Shown here: one piece after another, positions 22,447-33,555 of the stretch | Position numbering within the stretch: position 1 is the stretch's first letter | Layout of the letters: the number at the start of each line of letters is the position of its first letter | NCBI GenBank assembly: GCA_910890315.1 | Contig: CAJVGD010000019.1 | Span: 469,312 to 533,311, forward strand | Origin: Serendipita indica DSM 11827 | Taxonomy: Eukaryota; Basidiomycota; Agaricomycetes; Sebacinales; Serendipitaceae | Length of the DNA: 64,000 nt | Reading direction: 5' to 3' | Translations under genes and position numbers: made by a program | The notes under the pieces: generated by a model | Database searches by the model: none | The model's input: only the letters and a program-made list of their open reading frames with translations | Told to the model about the DNA's origin: nothing

Positions 22447-24692
22447 TTATTGAGCCCTCGGCAGGCAGAGCGGAGTGTACTCCCCTTTGAATAATCAGCC
22501 AATCACTCTTTAATACTTTGCCAACACGTACAGATGTCATCGCAGTTCAGCCATGATGGGTTCGAACTTTTGATGGCGTCCACAGTGACACCATATTCGG
22601 CGGCAATCTTTGCGCATGTATCACCCTTTTTGGCGGTGTAAGCAGTGCAGATTGGATTAGTTGCAGTTGCAGTCGGAGCCGACGAACTAGAGGTTGTCGT
22701 CGAGCCACCGCAGACCTGAACTGGAGTCCACTCCCCTTTGAACGGTCAGTACCTCGCCCATTCGATTTGTGCAATCTAAACTCACAGATGCTGTCGCAGT
22801 TGAGCCACGATGGGTTGGCGTTTTTGATAGCATCGGCAGAGAGACCATAGGCTGCACCAATCTTTGCACAGGTATCACCATTCTTCGCAGTGTACGTGAT
22901 ACAGGATCCGGTGGGTACAGAAGTGCTCGAGGAGGATGTCGTAGTAGTACCTAACGATCCGCAGATCTGGACGGGTGTCCATTCCCCTATAGGAATTAGC
23001 GCTGCCATGTTTCAGCCTTGCGACTTACAGATATCGTCGCAGTTGAGCCAAGATGGGTTGGAGTTCTTGATAGAATCAACTGTGACTCCGTATGTAGCAC
23101 TGAGCTTTGCACAAGTATCACCATTCTTCGCCGTGTAAGTGAAGCAGCTTCCCGTCGGATTTCCGGTGCTCGCAGAAGATGTAGACGTGCTTGTGCTTGT
23201 GCTGATGCTCGTGCTCGTGCTCGTGCTAGTGGTTCCGGAAGAACCGCAGACTTGTACCGGTGTCCATTCCCCTGATTTGCGTCAATATGCAACCAAACTG
23301 GCGAAAGAGGCGGTGCTTACAGATATTATCGCAGTTCAGCCAGCTTGGGTTGGCATTTTTGATAGAATCCACGGTGACTCCGTAGGCAGCTGCAATCTTT
23401 GCACATGTGTCGCCCGCCTTGGCGGTGTATGTAATGCAGGTTCCAGTTGGAGACGAAGTAGGAGATGTCGAAGTAGAAGTAGAGGTCGACGAAGTAGAAG
23501 CAGGAGTCGAAGTCGAAGTAGAAGTAGAGGTCGACGAAGTAGAAGTAGGAGTCGAAGTCGAAGTTGTCGATGAGAAATCAGCTGGGATCCAAGGACCATC
23601 ACAAGTCCATGAATCATCACGGTCGCCAAAGTAGCCAGTCACGGTCTCGTACGCCTCGACACCAAGACACTGAGCAGTTGTGACCAAGTTTGCACCAGCG
23701 TTTTTGAGGTTCCTAGCTGTCCCTTGCTGCAGGGCTAGGACAGAGCCATCCACAGTCTCATGAGACAGGGCAAGATGAGGAGCATTAGGCGATGTCTGAG
23801 CCAGATTGGTGTAGTAGTTGTAGTTGTATAACTGTGAGGGATTGCCACTAGCATCCTTCGAGTCGTCGGACCAGATCACAACAGTCATGCCCCATTTTTG
23901 CTGGATACGCTGAGCAATTTGCTCGTTGATGTCACCATATGGAGGACTATAATTCGTTGAGAGCGAAAGATGTCAAAGAGGGAGCCTGCATACCGGAAGA
24001 ACTTGGGCTTGACGCCCAAAATGCGCACAAACGCATCGTTCAGACGGCCGATTTCCTCATCAACCTCTTCCATAGTCTGCTTCTTGGTAAGGAAAGGGTG
24101 ACTGGTGGAACTATTAGTGGATGTTTAGTTATATGGCATGGAAGTTTACCTCCACTACCAAGTGTCAGTTGAAAATCTATGCATGAACGAGGTTGACATA
24201 CAGTGTGATGAGCGATTTGATGACCTGCAAGATAGGATTCGCGGATAGCGTTGACGTTATCCTCAGAGTAGATGCATCCTGACCAGATGTCAGCTTTTGC
24301 TTTCACACTTTCAACAAACCTACCATAGTTGTTGCCATTCAGATAGAAGGTCGTCTTGCCACCTGCTTCGTTAAATGCAGTGTTGATATCGTGATGGTGA
24401 ATATGTGGGCCCTAGCGAGTACAAGGTCAAACTCCAGCCCGGCGGCCTTGCGGTTCGACTTACATCGTCCCTGCCATTGCGGTCAATACCAGTAAATATT
24501 CTTAAAAAAATCGACAACGTACCAAGTGTATGAGAACCCAGAGTTGCATTGATAGACGAGCTCTTGCATCCCCCTGGAACATCCTTGAGCGCCATGTCAG
24601 AGGAGACACACACGGAACACGGACCTCTTCTCAAAGGGAGCAGCTACAACGCTCGTCGCAGCAATCAAAAAGAAAGGAATGACAGCCAGCAT
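22447..24692 (-). CDS. Secreted chitin deacetylase (CE4) with four C-terminal LysM domains
   Basis: The enzyme removes acetyl groups from chitin to give chitosan. The start MLAVIPFFLIAATSVVAAP is a signal peptide, followed by a KR cleavage site. The catalytic NodB domain shows the metal/Asp motif as TWDDGPHIHHHD (the more usual form is TFDDGP), the His pair in GHQIAHHT, and motif 3 as FFRPPYGD across an intron at about 23945-23990. The downstream motif VIWSDDSKD and the final LSHETVDGS are also present. After a Ser/Thr linker come four LysM units, each reading like YTAKxGDTCAKI.A.YG...D.IK.xNPSWLNCD and separated by introns in the same place, so they arose by exon duplication. The last exon ends in EYTPLCLPRAQ. 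The LysM array probably anchors the enzyme on chitin. Confidence 0.85.
23450..23575. repeat. Two-copy 45-bp tandem repeat coding the Ser/Thr linker of the deacetylase
   Basis: On the plus strand a unit starting GAAGTAGAAGTAGAGGTCGA occurs twice with few changes, and shorter GAAGTA steps flank it. In the protein this gives STSTSTSTPAS-like repeats between the catalytic and LysM parts. Confidence 0.75.
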
Positions 24693-25023
24693 TGTCGCGC
24701 TGGAGATGACGGTGTTGATGCAGAAAAGAGTGACTGGAGGGAAATCCCTCTTAGATGGAGACGGACGGGGCCAAAGAATAATTTCCTTGAGTAAAACAAG
24801 CAACCCATGCTTTCTCCGCTCGGTTGTACACAGCGACCGACAGCAAATCGACGTGCCGAAGGCAAGGTACGCGATCAGACAAACTGTCTAGGCTCGGGTC
24901 CAGAAATGGGAAGAGTAATTCACAAGGAATCTGGTTTCGCAAGCTTCAAATTGTACAAAAAGCTGTTCGACTTCAGTCTAGCCAATGAAGACGGTCCGGG
25001 AACCCAAGATGGCCCCAGCCGGT
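24693..25023. other. Intergenic stretch upstream of the deacetylase
   Basis: A 331-bp gap between the deacetylase start and the end of the aldo/keto reductase, both minus strand. It is the likely promoter of the deacetylase. No gene is seen in it. Confidence 0.5.
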
Positions 25024-26189
25024 TCATTCTGGACCACACGCTCGGTAGGGTGACGTGTCGCTGAGGGTAACCAACTCCTTGATCTCATCTTCCGAGAGCT
25101 GAATGACTTCCGCGTTGTCTACATGAACTCAGCACCGACAAAATGTCTACCTAGAAGATGGGCGCACCTTTGATACCTTCGGGCGTTACGGACTTTGGAA
25201 GCACTGGAAACAGATATTAATGGGCTTGGCGATTCACACGACTCTGCGCACCTGTCGTGTTCGGCAGACTAGTCTGCAGAGAAATGAGTATAGTTGCCGG
25301 TGTAACGGAGTGTTTCTCCGCAAGCCGCAAGACAATTGGCTCTGTCATGAGAGGCGATCGATCGGAGCCCAGAGGGGAGTAAGAGGTAACGACGATTCCT
25401 TGCTTCTGGCAGAAATCTCGCAGCTCGGGTTGGTGACAAGAGCTACAATATATCAAAGGGGAAATCATGTCAGAAAAGGCAAATTCGGATGTAGTTTTAT
25501 CTGGTTGACTGCCGGGACGATGGTCGCATTGTTCTAGACTCTTGAGATACTCTTCTGAAAAGTTGCTCACTCCTGATACGATGTAAGTGCTGTGGTAGAC
25601 AATACTTGGACGTACCGATAGCTCTGAGCTTTTCGGGATGCTTTTTGTAGAGTCTTTCCATCTCCTTCCAGGTGTCCAACCAGTCGATAGTCCGATCGGG
25701 TTCTGACCACTTATGACTCAGAGGACGAGATAGCGTGACTCATACCTTCGTCCTTGGTCATTGGAGCGGGCCAATGCATTAAATCTTTCCAAGATTAGTG
25801 AGAGGTGCATTAGCTCGGACTCTATCACCTACAGAGATCCAAATACGAGGTATTTAGCTTGGAGAGAGATTCTAAAAGGGCTTCTTCCACCCTCTTATGG
25901 TCAATATTGTCCAGCTTGGTCGTAAGGAAGATTTCCTCTCGAGGGACTTCGGAGGCGACGATGCCTTTGCCGACTTCTCATTCTCATACGTAGATCAAGT
26001 TTAATCCTTTCTGCTGCTGTTTGAGAGTACGCACGCAGCAGCAGTGTCGATGCCTCGATACCCTACATCACGGAGTGCGTACGCCACGGCGTGTTCGACG
26101 GTGCCGGGCTGGCTTTTCCAAGTGCCCAGATTAATCACTGGCATCCCTGCACCAGTGTTGAGTTTGATTTTGGACTTGAGAATGGTCAT
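25024..26189 (-). CDS. Aldo/keto reductase
   Basis: An NAD(P)H-dependent reductase of small aldehydes or ketones. The start [26 protein letters not shown] continues to [12 protein letters not shown] (catalytic Asp and, across a splice, Tyr), [10 protein letters not shown] (catalytic Lys), DLCLMHWPAP (catalytic His), [33 protein letters not shown] and ends [21 protein letters not shown]. All four catalytic residues are present. One intron (25443-25480) appears to use a GC-AG pair, since no GT is available where the frame must change. A longer start at 26330 would add a Ser/Arg-rich lead that could be a mitochondrial targeting sequence; the shorter start matches the family better. The substrate is unknown. 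Confidence 0.82.
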
Positions 26190-26483
26190 CGTTGAGAATA
26201 GAACAATTCGCTGCCTGAAGGGTTGTGGTTGATGGCAAAGTCTCAAGCTTTGTTTAATAATACCAACAGATAGCATCGATAACAACCGCAATTGAGTAGA
26301 AGGAGAGACGATGGCCCTTGATAACGTCACTGACAGTCAGATCCAGCCTCTGAATCTATTTGGTTTGCTGAACTCAACAAATTTAGATATGACTAAGAAT
26401 CCTTGCCTTAATCAGAAGATTATTCAGGCTTATGGCGGAGGTCAGGTTTGTGGCAGACCTGCACGAAAAACTTGACCTCTGCC

Positions 26484-29392
26484 ATGTCCAAGCATCCAGC
26501 AGGCTACTACGCCGCTCAGCCGCCAATTCCTCCCGGACATCCTCCTCCGGCTCCAGCTCAGCATTATGATGCGTACTCGACGTGGAGCGTTGCAGCAGCG
26601 GCAGCACAACAGCAATACTATCAGGCCAGCGCGGCAGCAGCCGCCAGTGCAGGTCCAGGGTCTCCACCCGTGAACCCATACGCAAATTATGGCTACGGTC
26701 CAGCTGCAACTTGGGCTCATCATCCGCCTCCACCTGCTCATAGAGCTCCTCCACCTCCAACCCCTGTTCCGCCGCCGGCCCAGCCATATGGACCATATAT
26801 CCCGCAGGCTCAACCCCAGCCATATTCTCCGCATAACCCATCGACTCCGTATGCTCCCAGGCAGCTCCCACCTCCCATTACACCAAGTCAGCCTCTACCT
26901 GCGGCCCCTAGACCGTTCCAGCAGCCACCTTTGAAGCGGCAACGTGTTCACTCTCTTCAGTCCAACGGTTCTCGATTTCCTCCGATTCCAGCCGGGCCTG
27001 CTCGTCCCCCAACAGACGCCCCTCCACCACTTCCAGGGCTTCCGTTGCCTGTGACGGGTCCTAATTTGCGATCAGGAAATGCCGTGTCTTCTCGAGGAAG
27101 AGGGCATCCGCTTAGACCCTCCAGAGGGGGGCGTGGAGGAGGTGCTCCTAACCGGCATGGTAGCGGCGCGTCTCGTCAGTCTGCAAACACGATCCCTCGT
27201 GGTCCTCGTCGAGGGGGACTCTTCCCCCAAGCCTCCTCTCGTTCGTTCCGTAGCTCTAGTGGTGGCGATGGTGCACAGTCCAGCCGTGGTTGGTCGCACG
27301 GCGTTTCCGAAAGTGGCACAAGCGTCTTCAATAGCTCGACCGGCGCCTCAATGTCGGATAAGGAGGGTAAGCGCACCCTCACAGATTTCAGAATTATTGG
27401 CTTTGGATTCGTTTCGGACCAACTTACATGGTCGTGGGGTGCTACGCGTCCCATTGACGACAAGGTGGTGTTCCCTCCATCTTCTACAGCGAAAGAGGAT
27501 CCAAAACCCACTGCCGTCGAGAACCCTTCTCCTGTCAAGCAGGATGATATCGCTCCGAGTCAGGGCTCTCCCTCGAAAGACAAGGGCAAAAAGACGACGA
27601 AGGACACGGCTCGAATTCGGATATATTTCCAGCCCACATATTTTCCTACACGTGGCGGTCGTATGCCCCCTCCGAGTAGTGTTCCGTCCAGGCCCAACGC
27701 GAAAAGAAAGAAATCCGATAGCGAAGAAGACGATGGCGAGCGGGGGAATATCAAGCGTCATCATGGTGAGAATGAAGAAGGTTCTCGCAACGGGATTCTC
27801 GCAGAGATCCCACTACCTACCTCAAACGGAGACAAGAACGTCGAGAAGGACTCGACAGAGGCCGTGACTGACGAGGCAACTCATGCTCAAGAAGAGCAAA
27901 ACACGGATGCATCGAGCGAAGCTGCTGCCTGGATGGGGCAGGCATTGAAAGATTTGAAGGAGGATAGCGACGATGGCCATGAACATGATTTGCGAGAAGA
28001 CGACGATGATCAGAACAGCGAAGCCAATGATCTGACTACCGAGCTGGTCGAGGGTTATGACGATGAAGAGGAAGAGGGCACGTCTCTTTTTGGCTCTGGA
28101 GTACATCCCTCTCCGGGCGCAGAGGATGCCAGTGTCGATCTCATTGTTCAATCTGTCGAAGACGTGAGCAATCACGGAGACGGAGTGGAACGAGGCGAGG
28201 AGCCCAGTACCGAGAGTCAGAATCCGAATAATGCCAACGGTTCGTTCTCTCAAGCCGGTCAAAGTAGTGGTGCTGGCGGACCTGGGGGCTCCAGCAACAA
28301 ATTATCCGTCTCGTTCGCCTCCTCGAGCAGAAGGCTGGTGCTAGAGGCCGAAGTCATTACTTACCTCAAGGTGTTCCGCGCTGAAGGCCGTATCGAGTTT
28401 GCATCTACCCTGGAAACCGATCCATTGAACGTGGGTGCCGAGGGATCGGATCCTGTGATCAAAGGAGTCTTCGTGCGTGTCTCTCAGTTGGTCCGAGAAT
28501 ATGCTAAATAATCCTTGTTTCAGCTTGAAGTATGGAACGAAGAAGCCCAAGCGTTCCACACAGTTCCCGTCCCATCGACGAGTGCTGCAGATTCGGATCT
28601 CCCTCCGCTTCGAGGCTCCAAAAATGTGACATTCCACGTATTTTTGGACATGGAGAATCCACTCTCGATGCCGCGATGGGTCAAGACTGGAGACGTAGAC
28701 GACTGGCTTTTGACTATGCTTGGTTCATCTAAACATATGAACACGTATCGACGAGAGATGTCAACCTCGGTTCGAGGTTGGGAGGGCAAAATCTCCGTCG
28801 TGGATCCCGATCCAGTACGTCTAAGCCTCACTATTGACACCCTCTGATCGTTGTATAGGCCCTCACGCTCCAGAATACTTTGGAACACTGGGCAACCAAT
28901 TCGGTCGTTGCTCAGCAAAAGGATCGTGAACAGTACCTCAAGTCATTCTTCTATCATCCAGATACTGCAGAGGAAAAGCGAAAGCCGAATATGGACAGCA
29001 TGATGGAGCTTCTGCTCCGTCCGATACGAGGTGGACAACCAACCATTGGCTCTCATCTCGACTCGCACCATCACCACCACCACAACTTTTCGTACAATAA
29101 CAGTGTCAACCCAATTCTTCAAGCAGCAGCGAACTCGGATCCAACTCTGATATCTGGGCAGACTCACACATCCTTAGCAGTGCTCGCACTCTTCCGTGTA
29201 CTGCAGCAGACGGCGACCAAGTATGGTGGGGACGAGGCGCTGAAGGAGGCAGAGGCAAGAGTACGGGATATTATTCAGGCTCTACCATCACAAATGACGA
29301 ACAAGAATCTGGACGCCATGTTCCAGCGATGGAACCATTCGAATGGGGGAGCCTCAAAGGGAAGCGCGTCGAATGGAAAGTCGCATCGTTAG
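26484..29392 (+). CDS. Proline/glycine/arginine-rich N-terminus protein with conserved C-terminal domain, unknown function
   Basis: No family recognised. The first 170 or so residues are rich in Pro, Tyr, Ala and Gln (MSKHPAGYYAAQPPIPPGH...). An RGG/RG-rich stretch follows (RGRGHPLRPSRGGRGGGAP). A short ordered block, LTDFRIIGFGFVSDQLTWSWG, precedes a long acidic region (about 27700-28200) and then an ordered C-terminus: LSVSFASSSRRLVLEAEVITYLKVF, VTFHVFLDMENPLSMPRW, DVDDWLLTMLG and a helix-rich end (TSLAVLALFRVLQQTATKYGG). A run of six histidines occurs near 29065-29085. Introns lie near 28475-28523 and 28815-28858. RGG and acidic parts suggest a nuclear RNA- or chromatin-associated role, which is inference. 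Confidence 0.75.
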
Positions 29393-29516
29393 ATGGAACC
29401 AGTCAATGCTCGACCTGGTAGTCGATAATCTAAACGCTTCTGCAATCATATTGTCATCTCACAATTCAGACCTACACTCATAAGGTTTCAACCATTAACC
29501 TAATGTACATAGGTCT

Positions 29517-30775
29517 TTAAGTGCAACCATTCATCAGAATCCCATTATAGGGACCAATATGTTGAGTGAAGTTGCCGACGAGGATATTTGGAACGTCGGC
29601 GATAGTGCACCCGGCCGCGACTGAGTCGTTGCCTGCCAAATTTATCAGTATGTGTGCACAGCTGGTTTCTACATGAAGAATACCTGGGCAGACGACCCAC
29701 GCCTCGTCGGATGCACGAATATGGATTTCGTCCTGGCTTCCGACAAAACCTAGTGACCGTCCTGGAAGAATCGGAACAGGATCTTTCTATTAACACATAG
29801 TCAATCATACGGTCCTTGGACTTTACAGAACATGCCTTGTTTGTCACTCTTGTAACCTCCAAGTTGCTGTCTACCCAATCGACCCAATTCCGGTCACCAA
29901 TCTATGCGAATGAGACTGGTTTCTCATGTGACAAGACAATCAAACTCACGCGAGGGCAGCTGTAAGAGACGACTTTGAAGGAATAGTCTGGACCAAGACG
30001 AAGTTTCATGCTGGCGGCTGAAATTGTCGCCAGTGCGCCTCCCAGAGAATGACCAGTGAGGAGCACCTTGTTGGTTCCAAAGGTGGTCAGCGCCTGTTGC
30101 ACTCCAGCGAATACTGCCGCCTGTGTTCTGCACGTAGATATAAAAGGATGAAGGTTGTAATGAAGAAAGTGACTCACTTTGAATACGCGTCGAGGAACCC
30201 ACCGTGGACCTTTGCAGAGGAGGGAAGCCCAGGGAAAAGGGACTGAGACGGAGTGCGAGGGAAAAAATTGAGGTCGGTCAGGATGGCCTCAATGTTGGAT
30301 AGATTGGTGCCTTGGTAGCCAACGACAACAGAGGAGAAAGTTGGATAGTATCCAACATACCCTAACCCGAACTATGAGGCAAGCACAATACCAAAGGTGG
30401 ATGGAGGCCTACAGTTCTGGATCGCACCCCCGTTACCTCCGCTAGCGACGGTTGTGAATCCAGGAAGTTGCTCGCACCAAGCTTTTATCCATGATCAGTG
30501 GTTTCGGAAGACTGTATGTGTGTCGAGGACGTACTCCCACAATTCCAGTTCTGCGTCTTTGCAGGGCCACAGTAGCCTGTTTTGGCAAAGAGGCTGTAAG
30601 GAAGGAAAGAATTGATCTAACGGGCTGTCAGCACAGTGCGGACGTCTCTAAAGCCAAGACCAGCCTCGTCTTGAGAAAGCGTCGCCAATTGCCTCTCCGC
30701 AAGTGGCCCAGCATGAGTACTGGGCGAAGAAAGGAGAGTGAAAGCAGTCAAAATGAACGTTGTGGCGAGCTTCAT
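29517..30775 (-). CDS. Secreted class 3 lipase, copy 1
   Basis: A triacylglycerol/feruloyl-type alpha/beta hydrolase of the Rhizomucor lipase family. MKLATTFILTAFTLLSSPSTHA is a signal peptide, followed by a short pro-region (GPLAERQLATLS). The nucleophile elbow is VLLTGHSLGGALATISAASMKL, and later VVSYSCPR, VDWVDSN and DEIHIRASDEAWVVCPGND supply the Asp/His end of the active site. The last exon reads HIGPYNGILMNGCT. Several short introns are present. The next gene is a clear paralogue with the same exon plan on the same strand, so the two arose by tandem duplication. Confidence 0.87.
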
Positions 30776-31550
30776 GCTTTGAGAGAGTGGCAAAGGGAGG
30801 GAACACCCTTGTGCGTCCTACGTCGATGTTCATCCTTATTTATAATCTACTTCTCGCACGTTGCTCCAATGTGGCTCGTATCGGAGAACTGAATGAATTG
30901 CCTGAGAATGCGAACGTCCCCGCACGTACGGGATTACTGAGCACACGGATCGCAAGGAGAGTCAAGACGGGCGCCAGGCTGCTGGAGATGTAGGAGAGAA
31001 TGACCGGTTACCGTATTAGCCGAGAGATAGTGCCTCCTTGGTCCTTTGGTTCGCATGGATGGACTGTGAGAGGAGCAAGCTCGATGGCTGCCGGAATAAT
31101 TAAGTAGAGTGTTCTCTGTCATTAGCGTAATGGTGTGTAATAAACTTCCCCTCTTCCCCCCACTAGCCGACGTCCTCTCGCTGCCGTATCGTCGCCGGTT
31201 CCTTGTCGACGAGAGATAGAATGTGTTCCGGGTCGCTCCATTGCACTCAGTCAACCATGCGCTCTAGGAATGACTACGGAACTAGGAACAATCCACTCTG
31301 TTCATTGGCCAGGAGCTTGGCCGCCTTGGTTTTGATCAGGAGAAACAGTCCTCGGATCACTTGATGGAGCCTCATTTTTCCGCTCATCCCATGACAGAAT
31401 CGTCCGATGTGTCATATGGATGCCCCGGATAATCCAAAACTCAAGCCAGTACTCATTGGTCTTGTGCAACGGTTCGACATTGGTACATTTGAAACGAGCG
31501 TGGTGTACATTTGGCCTTGGCTAGTTGATATTTTCCCTTCTCGCGACAGT
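30776..31550. other. Intergenic stretch between the two lipase genes
   Basis: About 775 bp holding the promoter of lipase 1 and the 3' flank of lipase 2. Short open frames occur but none has a start, splice sites or a recognisable product. Confidence 0.5.
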
Positions 31551-32725
31551 TCAGCAGCCGTCGATGGTGATGCCATTATATGGGCCAAGATGGTCCATGA
31601 CATTGGAGACGAGGATGTTTGGTGTATCCGCAATCGTGCATCCACTAGCGGTGTTGTCATTTCCTGGACAGTTTACCCACGCGCTGTCCGAGTTGCGGAT
31701 ATGAATCTCCCCTTTGCTGTGCTGGAAGCCGAGGGATCTTCCGGGGAGGATCGGAACTGGATCTTTCTGTGAACCTTTGTGTAAGTACAGTACGACAGAA
31801 GTGCGCCGAAACTCACCTTGTTTCCGATGCGGGTGATGTCGAGGTTGCTATCGACCCAACTTGCCCAGTCCCTATCACCAATCTGCAGAGTATGAGTCGA
31901 ATTAGCCACTCCCCATCAACAACATACCCTGGGGCTCCCGTAGGTGACCACTTTGAACGTGTAGCTTGATCCCAGGCGCAACTTCATACTCGCAGCAGAT
32001 ATGACCGAGAGCGCACCCCCCAGAGAATGTCCGATGAAAGTCACCTTCTTCGTCCCGTAGGTTGACGCAGCTTGCTGGATTGCGGCCAGTACGGCAGCCT
32101 GAGAGCTACAGGGAGGGTTAGGCAAGAACTAGCATCGTAGTCTGAACTTACGCAGTGTACGCGTTGAGGAAACCACCATGGACCTTTGCGGCAGAAGGAA
32201 GACCGGGGAAGAGAGACTGCGATGGGGTGATGGGGATGAAACTGAGGTCGGTCAAAATGGCTTCAAACTTTGAGGGATCGGTTCCTTGATAGCCGACAAC
32301 AATGGAAGAGAATGTCGGATAGTATCCGACATACCCTGTACCGTGTTATTTATGAGTTAGAGCCACCAAGTTCGTCTTACAGTACTGCACTGATCCACCG
32401 TTCCCTCCACTGGCTACCGTCTTGAAGCCGGTCAGTTGACTGCAAGAGGCTACGTTCGTTAGGGCGAGTTCGATGAGCAATGAGCGACCTACTGCATGAC
32501 CACGCTTGGGTAGTAGCAGGATCGCAATAGGCTGACTTTGCGAAAAGAGCGTACGGATTGAACGAGTTGATCTAGTAATACCATTTAGTTTGAGCCTTTA
32601 AGCCAAGGTAAGCATACCTGAGCAGTAGTGAGTGTCGAGAGCTGTCTTTCGACCAGTGGCCCAGCGCGAACGGTGAGCAAGGTGGCGAGGACATAAATCA
32701 ACGAAAGAAAGGAGAGACGAAGCAT
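31551..32725 (-). CDS. Secreted class 3 lipase, copy 2
   Basis: Paralogue of the lipase at 29517-30775. MLRLSFLSLIYVLATLLTVRA is the signal peptide, then GPLVERQLSTLTTAQ as pro-region. The active-site elbow is VTFIGHSLGGALSVISAASMKL. FKVVTYGSPR, WASWVDSNLDITRIGNK, GEIHIRNSDSAWVNCPGND and the end HLGPYNGITIDGC align step by step with copy 1. The introns fall in the same places. The second serine-elbow residue change (ATIS to SVIS) is outside the catalytic triad, so both copies look active. Confidence 0.87.
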
Positions 32726-33555
32726 GATGTTCGCGGGGGAAAGCTGTAGCACCCTTACTCTCTGGAATGCAACCCCAAGTCGCCTTTTATGCCTTGCCAT
32801 CGAAGCACTTCACTAGGTCACACTACCACCGATTTACTTTGGTCATATCATGGGAAGAATCGGTGCGAAGTTCGCCATCCCTCATCGAGGCCCTCCCGCA
32901 GCTGATGGAGAGCCTTGGGGCACAATACTAGGGTATACGCACAGCGAATAGCCAGTACCGAAGACCAAGCGTTCCGCGTGCTAGGCTCTCCTAGGCGGTA
33001 TACCGAAGCGCCCCTGATGCGGGGGTGGTGCCATTCTGATTGGTCGAGAAGCGGCGCGAGGTCGTCCCAAGTGCCGAGCGCACTGTACTCATGACCTCTC
33101 GTCGGAGATATGAAGTAGAATAGAGTAGGAGAAAGACCAGAGTTCTTTTCGATGAGCTTGATCATCCCATTGGTCACTGCTCTGCGGGGGCGTCCCGTCA
33201 TGATCCACGACTTAGTTGAGACCGCGTGCTCCGGAGATCTTGGATAGGTTCCATGCATCGTTTCATTCATTCAAATAGAGGTACATGAGGATAACGGCCC
33301 GCCAATTCGACATACGGTCGGATCAGACGTCGTCTATTACTGTCTCGTGATCGAACATGCTGTAAAAAGCTTGTGATATGTTTCGGTAATCGTGTTACCC
33401 GTATCCTATCGGATGTGAAGGGGTCCGCCGTTGAGATGTGTGGGCGGGGGCGGGATAGGAGGGAGGCAAGGTGACATTGGTGCTTGAAATTATACGATGC
33501 AATGTTTCTACTTAGATTTACGTCTCCTTGATTGGTTCAAGTGCTATGAGGGCCA
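32726..33555. other. Intergenic stretch, possible small open frame on minus strand
   Basis: About 830 bp. The minus strand from 33270 to 32848 is open from an ATG (MNETMHGTYPRSPEH...) for 140 codons with no introns, but the composition is not clearly protein-like and no family is recognised. It most likely is the promoter of lipase 2 and the 3' flank of the zinc transporter. Confidence 0.35.

Noticed and set aside
32848-33270. 140-codon minus-strand open frame between lipase 2 and the zinc transporter
   Set aside because: Starts with ATG but has no introns, no family and sits in a promoter-sized gap; kept only as a note.
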